This document shows, one piece after another, positions 44,807-60,663 of a stretch of DNA of 64,000 nt. Position numbers and translations under genes: made by a program. Under the pieces are notes generated by a model. It was not told where the DNA came from. It searched no databases and saw nothing but the letters and a program-made list of their open reading frames with translations. Origin of the DNA: Cokeromyces recurvatus (taxonomy: Eukaryota; Mucoromycota; Mucoromycetes; Mucorales; Mucoraceae); assembly GCF_025118155.1 (NCBI RefSeq), contig NW_026251388.1, forward strand, positions 1,178,001-1,242,000, written 5' to 3'. Position 1 is the stretch's first letter, and every line of letters starts with the position of its first letter.

Positions 44807-46387
44807 TTATAATTTTTTTGGCTCACCACCAGCCCAGATTTCAGCATTATTTTTTGCTACTTCATTCATAAAGGAAACTTGATCAGCAACCGATTTAAGA
44901 GCACCAAGTACAACACCATTACCGGTAGAGAAATTATACATGTAATAATGTAGTCCTACTTCATCACAGAATTTTTTTACAAGTGGGACACATTGTCGTA
45001 AATTATGTCTTGGAAGTCTTGGAAACAAATGATGAACTGCTTGATATTGAAGACCACCATGAAACCAATCGAGCCATTCGGGACAGTCAACGTCCATAGT
45101 TGTTCTTAACATTTTAGCAGGAAAAGGTTCATTAGGTCCTTTATCTTCTGTAGACATACCGAAATGAGAAAGTGTGATTTGAACATGAAGCGGGAAAGTC
45201 AGCATGTAGGAAATAAATATATAGGCTAAACGAATCTTCCATGTTGGCAAATAAGAGAGGAGATTGCCAAACCAAATAAAGAAACAAGTAATACCAATTA
45301 GCTCCAGTTTTCTTGTTCTAACATCCTTTGATGTAAAAAGATAAACAAAGGATAGTCTATGTAAATTGAAACGTCCAAATGAAAGTATAAGATAATAAAG
45401 ATGATGTTGATATTGAATAAAGAAACGTGCAACAGCATCGAAAGGTAAAACACGTTTATAATATGTAGAGTAAAGATTATTAAAGAATTTAGTCGTGATA
45501 GCAAAAAAAGGTAAATGTTGAATATCAGGATCATGTTCTGGGTGATTTGTAGCTATATGATGAACATTATGATTGTCTTTCCACCAGCCTAAACTAAGTC
45601 CACCAATAAAGTTAGCAATAATGACACCAATGACATGATCGATTTCGGATTTGCCGGTAATAGCATTATGCCCGGCATCATGAGCGGTAAAAACAAGTTG
45701 GTGCCAAAACATAGCCATGAAGATAGCTCCCATTATGTAGTGCCATGTCGTTGTACCTTTTAATGTAAACCATAAAGACAAAAAGATAAACAGAGTATAT
45801 CGACAACCTTCTTTTGCATATTTCCAATAATTACATTGAAATAGTCCACGAGAACGAATGTCTGCTTCTAATCGTTTAAAGGCCTCTCTTGTTTTTTCAT
45901 AATCTAGATTTTGTTGATGAATCACATCTTTAGAAAGATCGTTGAAATGATGTTTATGCAGATCTTCAATAGCATCATCAAATGCCTTCATACTCATACC
46001 GCCTTTCCATGTTGCAGTTAAAATCGGTTCGTTGTCTGTTTTCTTTTGTTGTTGTTGTTGTTGATAACTGACTGATGCCACAGACGGCCTTCTTTCTGAT
46101 ATATAATCACCAATATAATACAAATTAATCATTTTCTCATAAACCTTAGGAGGATGCATAGTACGAATTTCATCTGTTACATCTCGACCAAGTGCACTTC
46201 TTAATGCAGCCTCACCACCTGGATGCTTTGCTACAAAATTATTTATTTTATATACTTTTGATTCATAGATAAAGACATCATTTCCTTGTTTTATTAATTT
46301 TTGAAAATCTTCTTCTGTAATAATACAAGGACGCGTTGAATCTGATAACAATCCTTCTATAGCTGTATTTGGTGGCATGAAATACAC
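44807..46387 (-). CDS. Cytochrome b5-fusion desaturase (delta-8 sphingolipid type likely)
   Basis: Front-end membrane desaturase, 526 residues in a single exon. The N-terminal cytochrome b5 domain has KHPGGEA (HPGG 55-58) and a second heme His in TMHPP (78). Three His boxes are present: HDAGHN (235-240), HNVHH (272-276) and QAVHH (448-452). Gln at the first place of box 3 is the mark of front-end desaturases. The HDAGH box and the QYQAVHHLFPRLPRHNLR end are closer to fungal delta-8 sphingolipid desaturases than to delta-6 fatty-acid desaturases, as I recall them, so I favour sphingolipid long-chain base as substrate. At least four hydrophobic helices lie around the boxes. A short Gln run (109-113) links b5 and desaturase domains. 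ER membrane is expected. The substrate is not certain. Confidence 0.87.
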   Translation of the reverse strand: MYFMPPNTAIEGLLSDSTRPCIITEEDFQKLIKQGNDVFIYESKVYKINNFVAKHPGGEAALRSALGRDVTDEIRTMHPPKVYEKMINLYYIGDYISERRPSVASVSYQQQQQQKKTDNEPILTATWKGGMSMKAFDDAIEDLHKHHFNDLSKDVIHQQNLDYEKTREAFKRLEADIRSRGLFQCNYWKYAKEGCRYTLFIFLSLWFTLKGTTTWHYIMGAIFMAMFWHQLVFTAHDAGHNAITGKSEIDHVIGVIIANFIGGLSLGWWKDNHNVHHIATNHPEHDPDIQHLPFFAITTKFFNNLYSTYYKRVLPFDAVARFFIQYQHHLYYLILSFGRFNLHRLSFVYLFTSKDVRTRKLELIGITCFFIWFGNLLSYLPTWKIRLAYIFISYMLTFPLHVQITLSHFGMSTEDKGPNEPFPAKMLRTTMDVDCPEWLDWFHGGLQYQAVHHLFPRLPRHNLRQCVPLVKKFCDEVGLHYYMYNFSTGNGVVLGALKSVADQVSFMNEVAKNNAEIWAGGEPKKL

Positions 46388-46456
46388 TTGAATATATTAT
46401 ATAACAGAGAGAAAAGAGAAATACAAAATAAAAAAAAGTAAAATAAAGGATAAAAT

Positions 46457-46494
<38 letters not shown>

Positions 46495-49400
46495 GGAAAA
46501 AGACAAAATAAATCAAGCTTTCTTGTGATACTTTGCCTATTTATTTGTATTTGTATTTGTATTTTTAGTTTTTAGTTCTTTTTTTTTTACAGTTTGATTT
46601 TCTTTTTTCTTTTAATTAATATTTGACCAATAAAATCCCCATGGGACATTTTGAATAAGATGAATAATAGTATGATTTTTTTTTTTGTTTTAATTATCTC
46701 TTATCTGTTTTAATATCAATAATTTTATATCCCCTCTATTTTTTTTCTTTCTAAACATGTATATGCATATTTAATAGCGAATACATTATACATTGTCTTT
46801 TGTACATACATTGAGGAGGTTTTATATTTTATGTTCCCTTGCTTTATCTTATTTAAAGTCAGTAAATGATTAATTAACTATCATAGTCATGACTAAGTCT
46901 TCTGGTTATAAGGACTTTTACTAGTCATTGACAGTAATCCCAGAACTCATGTGAAACATATTGATGATATCTTCGCTATATTATTGCTGAAGAAAAGAGA
47001 AAAATAAAATAAATTATAGCTATCCCTAGCAAGGTTATAAAAGTCAATTTGAGTATATATATAAATAGAATATGATTCCTTGTAGTCTCAGTAAATAAAA
47101 TACTTCATTTATAGCTCATATCTTTATAGTACTGTCATTTTGTTTTTCTCTTAGAATGAAAAAAAAATGTTTTATTAAAATAGATTGGTTATATATTCAA
47201 CAAAGCAATGTATACTAGTTGATAATTACAAAGATACTTAAAATATTGGCTTTTTTTTTTTTTTTTTTTTTGTTAAACTAAATCTTTAACCGAAGGTATT
47301 AATATCATTTACAGTGATCGTATTTATGCCTCTATTTTAGATAGTTAACGATATATAGATTAAGTTTATCAGTATTTATAATAATGATTTTTGAGTCGAA
47401 AAATGGAAAAGTAATACAGAATACTAAGTTTGCGAGACTGGCTTCTTCAATAAAGCAAGGCTATTACAGCATTTCTTTAATGAATATCACAATTAGATAT
47501 ATAACAAATACAACATAGAGCAATGAGTATAGACAAATCTATAACAATTTTTTGTTCAATTCTTTTTTTTTTTGCACAAAGCAGATCGATTTATACAATT
47601 TTTTTTTAATGTTTACAAGGTACTGTATTCATTTGTAATACACATAAAGGTATACAAACTATTTTTTTTCTTCCATCGAATCTTTAAAAAAATCCGTTGA
47701 TCTGTGAAGTATTTGTCTCTAATAAATAGAATGTAATATACGCTTTATAAATAATAATACTATTTTAATACTCATGCGAATATAAACCATTCAGAAACTT
47801 TGGATAATATAGTCTATATTTTTCTTTTAAGCTTTACTTGATGAGGCAATTAATCAAATTTTCCAAACTCATTTCAATAGATCATGCTGGTCAGTTAATT
47901 CTTTAATCGTAGAGATATTTTTACCACTTAGTTTCATTTTACATTTTAAAGCATCCGGAACCCGCATTTATTTATCTTTGTTTGAGTTTATGTAAGTCTT
48001 GGCACAACTTTCATATTCTATAATTCTATTGTGCACTATACATAAATTTGATATATTAAATTATTAGGGATCAAAGAGAATAGCTTTGACAAAACCAATA
48101 CCTTTAAGAATAGTAGTTAATACTATACAGTTAGTGCAAAATAGATTATTAGTGCAAATAATCTTTGGGTCTTTCTATTTAAAGGTTTACTATTTCTGTA
48201 ATTGAATATAAGCCTATTATTATCTGTCTCATAAGAAGTCTATCAAACTGAATGTTTTCAAAAGAGTAATGTTATTAGTCCCTTTAAAACTCTTTTGATT
48301 GATCAAATTCAGTGGTCCATCAGCTGAGGCTGTTGTCTATATTTAAAATAGATCTTGTCTTACAGTTGCCAATATTTGTTTTATGTCCTGAATTTTTGCA
48401 TTTTTCACGCTTCTACCTTTTTTTTTTTCCCCATATAATTATCAATTTCTTTTTTCTTTTAAAGTACTTGCTTCCATATCAAGTAGTTTTCAAAAGAAAA
48501 ATGAGTGTATATTGTGAGAATAATCTATTCATAATAATAACAGGAAATTAGTTATCGAACTGGTTTTTTTTTTTCAGCAGCTACAGTGAGATCAACAAAG
48601 GCTTTTTAATAAGAATGATTTATAAGTAAGCTTTTAGTGTTAAATATTAAATTCAAAGCAAGTAGAATGAGTAGATAGTAAAAGAGGATGATTAAGAAAA
48701 ATTACTAATTTCTTGATTAGTAGGATAACTCTTGTCTGTTAGTTAAAGGTTATTAAATAGATATTTTTGTCTTTAATAGAAAAATTCTTTAATAGAATCT
48801 TATGCATACTAATTTCCTTTGAAATAGAATTCCAATTATCTCTATCGGTGAATGAACGTTAAATTGTATATTAATACCACAATATGCAGTAAGATAATTT
48901 GAGAAGCATCCCTGATATATTAAGCCTAAAACAAAAGCAAATTGAAATAGAAAAAAAAGGTTCTGACTAATATATTCTCTTCTTCCTGATTAACATCTAT
49001 ACTAACGGATACCAACCCGATATCAGAGGTTTCATTAAAGTTAAATTTACTATATGCTATACCTATGACCCTCCTTTTTTTTTTCAGTTCATTTCCAATG
49101 GTTTAAGCCAAAGTGACAATTTATTTTCTTAATGGCCCCTCCCAAAAAAAAAAAATGGGTTACTTCTATAGAGGTATATCTCAAAGGTAATAGAAAATAA
49201 ATACAAATTCAATATGGGATACAAATCTCTGTTACTTTTATGAGATCTAGACAAATCAAAACAAAACGCCTTCATACAGTAGAGGATAGCTACTAGATAA
49301 AAGTTAAAAAAATTAGAATAATGGAATAGCCGCTACAGCTGAAGTTATCAAATAAAGTATAATATATTTATAAATAATAAATATTCTTTTAATCATTAAC

Positions 49401-50227
49401 TATCACAACAAGATAGTCCTACACAAAGGTAATTTAAATAACTAGCATTTTTTTTAAGAAAAGAAAAACTGCATTCTATGTAAATATCTTATATTTAACT
49501 TTTTCTAATCTGAAGAAGATTAGGGGATTCATTCTTTGAAAACCTATACATTTTCTCAGTTTGATTCATATTATTTTACATAGTTTATTTTATCTAAATA
49601 AATTTACATCTAGCAGATATATTGTATGCATGATGAATGTATTATTCATTTATTTTATTTTATTTTTGGAGCAATATGTAAATACATTATTTTACTTTAC
49701 AAGGCTAATATAGTATGTATTGAATTGAAAATTTATAGTTTATAAGCAGTTTATAGATACTTAATTGAAATAGTTTATAAAGCACAGTCTTGTCAATTTG
49801 CGTCAACAGTAATAACAATAAACTTATCATTTTTGTACTATTTTTGATATCATTTTTACTGAAGGTATCATTAATAATTAGGATTTAAAATTACAACTAC
49901 CCTAAAGAAAAAAGGAAAGATGAAAGATAGTTATATATATATATAGACTATACCAAGTGGTAGTGTTAGAGGACATTATGTAAGATTTATTTCTACACTG
50001 ATTAATAATTTGAATAAGATTCTAGATATGAGAACATTATAGACCTTAAAAATCTTTTTTTATAGAAAACTTTATGTGATGTTTTTAATATTATTAACTT
50101 TTATGAAAATATATATGCTCGTATCGATGTTGAAAAAAAAAAAAAAAAAAAAAAAGACAGAATTTTGAATGAATTTGGTAATTCTACTGCAGTAATGATC
50201 AATAGACATACATATCATGCATACTCC

Positions 50228-50267
<40 letters not shown>

Positions 50268-52792
50268 AAATCTAAACTATAACTGTATAAGGAATTTTTT
50301 TAATATTTGCATTTATTGTTTTAATTTGTCATTTATTGTAGTACTTTTAACTCGATTTCACAACTGATAGATTCTAAAGGCCACGGTTAAAATCAAAGAT
50401 TTCTCTTTCCATTTTCAAAGGGAAGAACTATAAATATTCTTTGAAACAGTAGCATGATTTAAAAGCAATTAGAAAATGGTATTATTAAAAAATTAAAAAA
50501 AAAATCTGAAAAGATAAGTAAATATTTATTACAAGGTATACAGATGTATTTAACGAACATACATTACGTAATAATAATGTATAAATAAAAACAGTTCTAT
50601 GGAATAATAATTATAATATTTTTGAATATAAAATTTGAATAAAATATTTGTTATAGTGGCGAATAGATAATGACAATATTAAGTAGGTATTTATTATTAT
50701 GAATGATATTTCTAGCCTTAAGAATAATAAATGAATGTCTATATCTTATGATTTTCTTGTACACTGCATATTTATCTAATAATCTTTTTCTTCCATAATT
50801 GATATCGGTAGTAGTTATTTTTTTCAGTAAATAAAATGGATCAATTTTAAATTTCAGGTACAGTTTTCTTTCTTAAGTCTCCGATCTTCTAGTGATTTAA
50901 ATCCGTAAATCTAAACATTTTTCTTTTTCTCTGTACCCTCATTCCCGTTATATATTCATATATACATTATTTTGCCATTCGAAGATTTAGAAATTTTGTT
51001 GGATATATCCATTTACCTACTTTAGTTGAAATAATACATTTCATTCTCATGTAAGGGTCACACAACTTGAGTAGGAGAGGCAATCAAGTAAACTTAAATA
51101 AGTTAACATCTTTAAAATAAAGACTATACCATCTTTTTGAGATAGCAGTACTTTCATCTTCATGTTGGTTGATTTAGTTAGTACTAATACTGTTGACTTT
51201 GGATAATTAAGCAAATCACACTTTTTTTTTCTAACAAAAAAAATAACTAAAGTTTGGAATTTTTACTTTTTGTTCAGTTTTGTAATCTTTTTTTTTTTTT
51301 TGATATTCTTACAGATGTAGAAAGTTTTAAGAGGAGCAAAAATTAGAAATTCAATGCTTCATACTAAAGAAATAACAATTATAGGCACAGGCAATCAATT
51401 AAATTAGAATTTTAATACTATGAAATGAAACATTTATATGAAAAAAAAAGCTTCTCCTCAAATGAGTTAAGTCTAATTTTTCGTAACCTATAAACTTGTT
51501 CCTACCCCGTTATTTTTTCAAGTCACCATACAAAAGCCTCATGGATGAGACCTAAAATAAGGACAGTCTTTGGAAAAAAAATTTTTCTTTCGAGTTGATA
51601 AATATCTTTGATTTATATAATATGTTAGGACTCTATTTAATAATAAATAATACTTGATTCCATATATAATAATCGTTACGATTATTTATCAAATAAGGCA
51701 GATTTAAATTTGTTTATTGTCATCTTTCCTAAACCCTATTTATATAATATATATTTTGATTCACAATAAAAAAAATTAATAAAATATATTATTCATTATT
51801 CGCTTCAAAAGACTCTTTTTTTTTGCACTAATAATGAAAATTGGGGCTTTTTTTTTTAGATCAAAAATGAAAGTAACTGTAAGTATATAACCATCCTGAT
51901 CTAACCAGCAGGTCAAGATTATGAATTTAAGTCGATACATGTTTTAAGCGGTCACTAAAAAAATGATCAAAAATTCCGAAACAATAATTGTGATGAGAAA
52001 TAAAAATGTGGGCAATTAGAAAAATCATTTCATGCTTCAGACGTGAGCTTTAATTTTCCATTGATACATTTGTTCGAAAAAAAGAAAAGTAGTATATGCT
52101 GCATATCAAGGGATAATACTACATTGTAAAGTGGATTAATATCCTAGCTCAAAAATAAAACTTTATTTCTTGTATGTAAGTTACCATAGATATAAATTAG
52201 TCTATTCAAGGAATAAAGGAGGAAACACTTTATATGAGACATCTCCTTTATTTTTTTTTTGTTCTTATTAAAACTTAAAAACAACAGTCATAGTTATTAT
52301 TTTATCTCTTCTGACATATCGCAATAAACAATAATTTATGTTAAAGCAAGTTTAGTAAATTTTCTAAATGCTTCTTTTCATTATTAAAGCGTCTAGAATC
52401 GAAGAAAAATGTGTTTTTTTTTTCAACCACAGGAAGATGGCCATATCCATATTTGTAAAATACTTACGTGTGCTGAACCAGGGTTTTTTTTAAATTTAGT
52501 TATTATTTCAAGCTCAGTTAAATACTTACAGCAAAAATATGTCACAAATGTCAAAAAAAAATAATATAGTGATTAATTAATAATCAAATCCAAGGTGAGA
52601 AAAATTCAATTGTTGCTGCGGTTGTCAAGTTTTGAGTTCGGTATTTTAAAGACGTGAAATCAGATCAAAAAAAAAAACAATATAAATATTATAACAGAAA
52701 ATTTTTTTTTTAAAATTTTTTATCCTTTCTATAATTCTATTTGTGTTCTCTTCTTTCTAATTCTTTTATAACATACATTTGTATTGAAATTA
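46388..52792. other. 6.4-kb gene desert
   Basis: The longest gap in the window. It is very AT-rich throughout, with A30 at 46462-46491, further A runs at about 50132 and 50231, and many T runs. I found no ORF with a recognisable motif on either strand, no tRNA-like box pairs and no LTR or LINE copies. It includes the promoters of the divergent desaturase and PDR genes at its ends. Confidence 0.55.
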
Positions 52793-55700
52793 ATGAAAAC
52801 AGAAAAGAAGGATATATTCCTCAAGCAAGTTGAGGATACGAATCCACAAAATATAGAAAATAATGATAAATATGCATATTCTACAAATAGCAGTACAATT
52901 GATGAAGAGACCAATAACAACAATTGTGGATTTAACGAAACTTTTGGCGAGCCAGATGCCAACCAAGTTTCTATAGAAGGTAAAAAAAAGTTACTAATTT
53001 TCTTTTAGTTATATAACTAAATTATTTTTTTTTGTAGGCGCTAAGAATGAATATGATTTACTTCGTCGGGAATTAAGTAATAGAAGCCATAAAGCTTCAT
53101 TATCTCAAGCTGAAAAAGGCGAATCAAATTCCGAGGATTTCAATCTTGATGAATTTTTACATGGAATTTCAAAAGAAAAAGATGCTAATGGGCATAAGCG
53201 TAAGCACCTCGGTGTATCCTGGAAAAATTTACATGTTGAGGTATATTTGACATATAAAAAAAAAAAAAATAGATTTATATTAATTGATGCCATTTATTTC
53301 TCCTTTTCTTTATTGAAAAAAAATAGGGTCTAGGTGCTGATGCTTACACAATTCCTACAGTTGTTAGTCATATAACATCACTATTACAGTTCTGGAAATT
53401 TTTCAAAGGGAATAAAGCCAGCAAAAAAGTCATTATCGATAATCTTACTGGCTGTTGTAGAGATGGTGAGATGCTTCTTGTCTTAGGTCGACCAGGCGCT
53501 GGTTGTACTTCATTCCTTAAAGTGATATCGAATATGAGAGATTCATATACTTATATTGGTGGTGATGTTAATTATGGTGGTATCGACCCTAAAACATTTG
53601 CAGAACGATATCGTGGTCAAGTTTGTTATAATGAAGAAGAAGATCAACATTATCCAACTTTAACTACAAAGCAAACACTTCAATTTGCTCTTCGTACCAA
53701 AACTCCTGGAAATCGTTTTCAAGGTGAAACAAAGGGTGAATTCGTTGACCGTATTTTGTATTTACTAGGTAACATGCTTGGTCTCACTAAACAAATGAAT
53801 ACCATGGTTGGTAATGCCGCTGTTCGTGGCCTTTCTGGTGGTGAAAGAAAACGTCTTTCAATTGCAGAACAAATGACTACTCGTAGCGCAATTAATTGTT
53901 GGGATTGTTCTACTCGTGGTCTTGATGCTGCCTCAGCCCTTGATTACGTACGATCTTTGAGAATCATGACAGACATTTTTGATATGACTACAATTGCAAC
54001 TCTTTATCAAGCATCTAATAATATTTTCAATTTATTCGATAAAGTACTTGTTTTAGATGAAGGCCATTGTATCTATTTTGGCCCTACTAAGGATGCCAGA
54101 CAATATTTTGAAGATCTTGGTTTCCATTGCCCACCTCGTAAATCTCTTCCTGACTTTTTAACAGGTCTCTGTAATCCTTTAGAACGTGAATTCAAACCCG
54201 GATTTGAGGAATCTGCTCCTAAACATTCAGTCGAATTTCAAGAGAGATATTATCAGTCTGATATGTACAAATATATGTTGCAAGATCTTCAAGATTATGA
54301 AAATACAATTGCTGAAGAAAATAAGGCTGCTGTCTTTGAAGAAGCCGTTCGTGAAGAGCACCAAAAGCATGCTCCTAAGAAGACACCCTATATTGCCTCA
54401 TTCTTTCAACAAGTGAAGGCGCTTACGATTCGTGAACATCATTTACTTATTAAAGATAGACAAGCTATTATCTCTCGTTATGGTACTATGCTTATTCAAG
54501 GTTTAATTACTGCCTCTTGTTTTTATATGCTTCCTTTAAATGGTCAAGGCGCTTTCTCTCGTGGTGGTGCTATTTACTTTTCTGCCATGTTTAATACCTT
54601 TATCTCTCAATCTGAACTTGTTCGTTTCTTGACTGGTCGTCCTATTCTTGAAAAACATAAACAATTTGCTTTATATAGACCTGCGGCTTATTATATTGCT
54701 CAGGTTGCTATGGATATCCCTTATAGTATCGCTCAAGTAATGTTGTACAGTATTTGTTCTTACTTTATGATGGGCTTGAACCTGACTGCTGGAAAATTCT
54801 TTACATCCTTTATTGTGCTCTTTTTCTTGACTATGTGTATGACAGGTTTCTTCCGTCTCTTTGGTGCTCTCTCATCTAATTTCTTCTTGGCTACTCAAAT
54901 TACTGGTATTTTACTCATTGCAACCACAACTTATACTGGTTATACCATTCCTTATCAGAAGATGCATCCATGGCTATCATGGATTTATTATATCAATCCT
55001 ATTACCTATTCTTATAAAGCATTAGTTTCAAATGAAATGGATGGTCAAATTTATTCTTGTGAAGGACCTGGTAACGCAGTCCCTTATGGCCCCGGATACG
55101 ATGACTGGAATTATAAAGTATGTACTATGCAAGGCGGTACCCCCGGAGAATCTTTCGTCAGAGGTGATAGCTATCTTCAAGCAGCATTTTCATATAATGC
55201 CAAAGATCTTTGGGCACCTGATTTTGTTGTAGTTGTTGCCTTCTTCATCTTCTTTACTATCCTTACTGCTTTAGCTATGGAATATGTCAAGTTAAAGAAA
55301 ACAGCCACTCTTACTAAGCTTTATTTACCTGGCAAGGCACCTAAGGCTCGTACGATTGAAGAAGAAGACGAAAGACGTCGTAAACAAGCTAAGATCACTC
55401 AGGACATGGATAAGATATCAACCGGAACTACATTCTCCTGGCAACATGTTAACTATACTGTCCCCATTAAGGGAGGTTCTATACAACTGCTGAATGATAT
55501 TAACGGTATTGTCAAGCCTGGCCACTTGACTGCTCTCATGGGTTCCTCTGGTGCTGGTAAAACCACTCTCTTGGATGTCCTTGCTCGTAGAAAGACAATT
55601 GGTAAAGTAGAAGGTAGTATCTATCTTAATGGCGAAGCTCTTATGAATGACTTTGAACGTATCACTGGCTATTGTGAACAAATGGATATTCATCAACCTG

Positions 55701-57322
55701 CTGTCACTGTACGTGAAGCTCTTCGATTCTCTGCCTATCTTCGTCAGCCTTCTGAGGTCTCTAAAAAGGAAAAAGATGAATACGTCGAACAAATTATTCA
55801 GCTCTTGGAAATGGAGGACATTGGTAATGCCCAGATCGGTGAAATAGAAAGCGGTTATGGTATCTCTATTGAAGAACGTAAGCGTCTTACTATCGGTATG
55901 GAGCTTGTTGGTAAACCCAAACTTCTCTTTTTAGATGAACCTACATCCGGTCTTGATGCACAAAGCTCATATAATATTATTCGCTTTATTCGTAAATTGG
56001 CAGATGCAGGATGGCCTGTTCTTTGTACCATTCATCAGCCTTCCTCTATCCTATTTGAACATTTTGATCATCTTTTACTCCTCGTTCGTGGTGGTCGCAC
56101 TGCCTACTATGGTGAAATCGGTAAGGACTCTCGTACAATGATTGACTATTTTGAATCTCATGGTGGACCCAAATGTAAACCTGATGCTAATCCTGCTGAA
56201 TACATCCTTGAGGTTGTTGGTGCCGGTACTGTTGGTAAAGCTTCAAGGGACTGGGCAGAGGTATGGAAAGAGTCGGATGAAGCGAGGGCCCTTGATGCAG
56301 AACTTGATGAAATTAATAGAACCGCTGATCAAAACCCTACCCGTAAGGCTTATACTTATTCCACCTCTTATGTTACCCAATTCCGCCTAGTATTTAGTCG
56401 TATGTCCCTTGCCTATTGGCGTTCAACTGAATATAATATTGGTCGTTTCTTAAACCTGATGTTTACATCCCTTATTACTGGGTTTACCTTTTGGAAATTA
56501 GGCAATTCTTCCTCTGATATGATGTATAAAATTTTTGCCTTGTTTGGTACCTTTATCATGTGCTTCACTCTAATTATCTTGGCTCAACCCAAGTTCATGA
56601 CAGAACGTATCTATTTTAGACGCGAATATGCCTCACGTTATTATAGCTGGCTCCCTTGGGGTGTTGCCGCTATTTTAGTTGAGATTCCTTACATTATCTT
56701 TTTCTCTGCTACTTTTATGTTTGGCTTCTATTGGACGGCTGGTATGCAAAATACATCTGCTGCTTGTGGTTACTTTTATATCACCTTTGTTGTTCTTGTC
56801 TGTTGGGCTGTTACTTTAGGTTTTGTTATCGCAGCTGTAGCTGAACTGCCTACCATGGCTGCCCTCATCAATCCATCCGTTCTTTCTATTCTTATCCTAT
56901 TCTGTGGTTTGATGCAGACACCTAAGGCGATGCCCAAATTTTGGAGTTCCTGGGTTTACTGGCTTGATCCTTTCCATTACTACATTGAAGGTTTGACTGT
57001 AAATGAACTTGAAAACATGAAGATCGTATGTAAAGAAGAAGACCTCCTACGTTTCTCTCCACCACCTGGTCAAACTTGTGGGGAATATACAGCTGATTTC
57101 TTTGCTAATGGTGCCTTTGGTTACATTGCTAATCCTGATGCTGTTCAACCTGAACAATGCGGCTATTGTACATACAAATCGGGTCCAGAGTTTTATGAAG
57201 GCAATATGAATTGGAGTGCAGCTAACAAATGGCGTAATTTTGGTATCCTTTTTGCTTTCTTTATCTTTAACATCATTGTATTTCTTATACTTGTTTACTT
57301 GAAGAGAAAGCCAAGACGATAG
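52793..57322 (+). CDS. PDR-type ABC transporter (ABCG full-length)
   Basis: Plasma-membrane drug/lipid exporter. Three exons (52793-52979, 53038-53240, 53327-57322) give 1461 residues, a normal PDR length. The order is NBD1-TMD1-NBD2-TMD2. NBD1 Walker A is GRPGAGCTS (about 184), with Cys in place of Lys as usual in this family. Its signature is VRGLSGGERKRLSIAEQ and its Walker B region WDCSTRGLDAASA. NBD2 has a canonical GSSGAGKTTLLDVLA (about 868), the altered signature ISIEERKRLTIGMEL, and LLFLDEPTSGLDAQSS. Two sets of about six helices follow the NBDs, with an extracellular Cys-rich loop near the C terminus. This asymmetry (one canonical ATP site) is typical of Pdr5-like pumps. The N-terminal 100 residues are polar. 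Confidence 0.93.
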
Positions 57323-57983
57323 ACTATTTCTCTGTTTGTTACTATTATTATTATTATTATTATTATTATAATATGTGTATATATATTAGAAGTTGATATT
57401 AATTTTTTTTTATATGAATATCCTTATTTTTACTATTATAATTGTAAATGCACTTTAATATTATATAAAGTTGGTTTAATTATTATATCCTCTAATATTT
57501 ATTAAAATAAAATATTTCTAACCAAAAGATTGTTTATAATCTCATTAACATCTATTTATTATGCTTTTATGTATTTATTATATGAGTTAAAAAAGTATAG
57601 TTAGGAACTATCAGTTATAAAAATATATACCTAACATTATGGATGCTAATCTAGTCTAATAAGGCAGCAATATATATTAATATATAAATATAGATAAAAT
57701 GATACTCTTATAGCTTTTATAATACAATTATAAAATAAAGTACTTTACAAAATATCTTATTACTTTTATCAATACATGTTTTATGATTTAAGTCTTAGTT
57801 TAATATATACTTTTTTTTTTAACACTATTTTTGTTGGATCATAAAAAGGCTGCATATGTTAAGTCAATGAATAAAATAGATTATTTTAATTGGATAAATT
57901 CTCTCCCTGTTATGTGGTACCTGTACAGTATCCCTTTTCTTCCTTTACTTTACTTTTCAATATTATTATAATAAAAGTTAAGA
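57323..57983. other. Intergenic spacer
   Basis: AT-rich, starting with an (ATT)n run at 57342-57369. It contains the 3' flank of the PDR gene and the promoter of the MAP kinase gene. No other feature is seen. Confidence 0.5.
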
Positions 57984-60234
<2,251 letters not shown>

Positions 60235-60663
60235 ATATACCTTATTATATACACGTATATACACCAGGGCTTTATATATTCAACTTTAAATGTTTCTGAT
60301 TTATTACCTTTTTTTTTTTCAACTCCTTTAACACGTTTAAATACAATACAATAAATGCAGAAACTAGATTCATTCAAATTCAAATAAATAAATAAAAAGA
60401 AAGCTTGAATTACAACAGATTCTATGTATTACATAAACATTTCCTTTCCTCCTTTTCTTTAAAGTAAATTACATAATAAAAGCTGTATTATGATGGACGT
60501 ATGATGTAAATTTTATTATCAAATCAAATAAAAAAAAATATTTATTTATTATTATCATTATTATTCTTTCATCTTTATTGTTTATTTATTTTATAGCAGA
60601 TAAAAGCTTTATAGTAGTAATACTAAGCTTCTATTATTATATGAATTAAATAATAATAATAAA
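60235..60663. other. Intergenic spacer
   Basis: Tandem plus-strand neighbours. The spacer is AT-rich and gives the 3' flank of the MAP kinase gene and the promoter of the MFS gene. No other feature is seen. Confidence 0.5.

Noticed and set aside
46388..52792. Search for tRNA genes, CRISPR-like arrays or rRNA in the gene desert
   Set aside because: No spaced direct repeats, no A-box/B-box pairs and no rRNA-like blocks seen by eye. Only homopolymers and AT-rich simple sequence were found.
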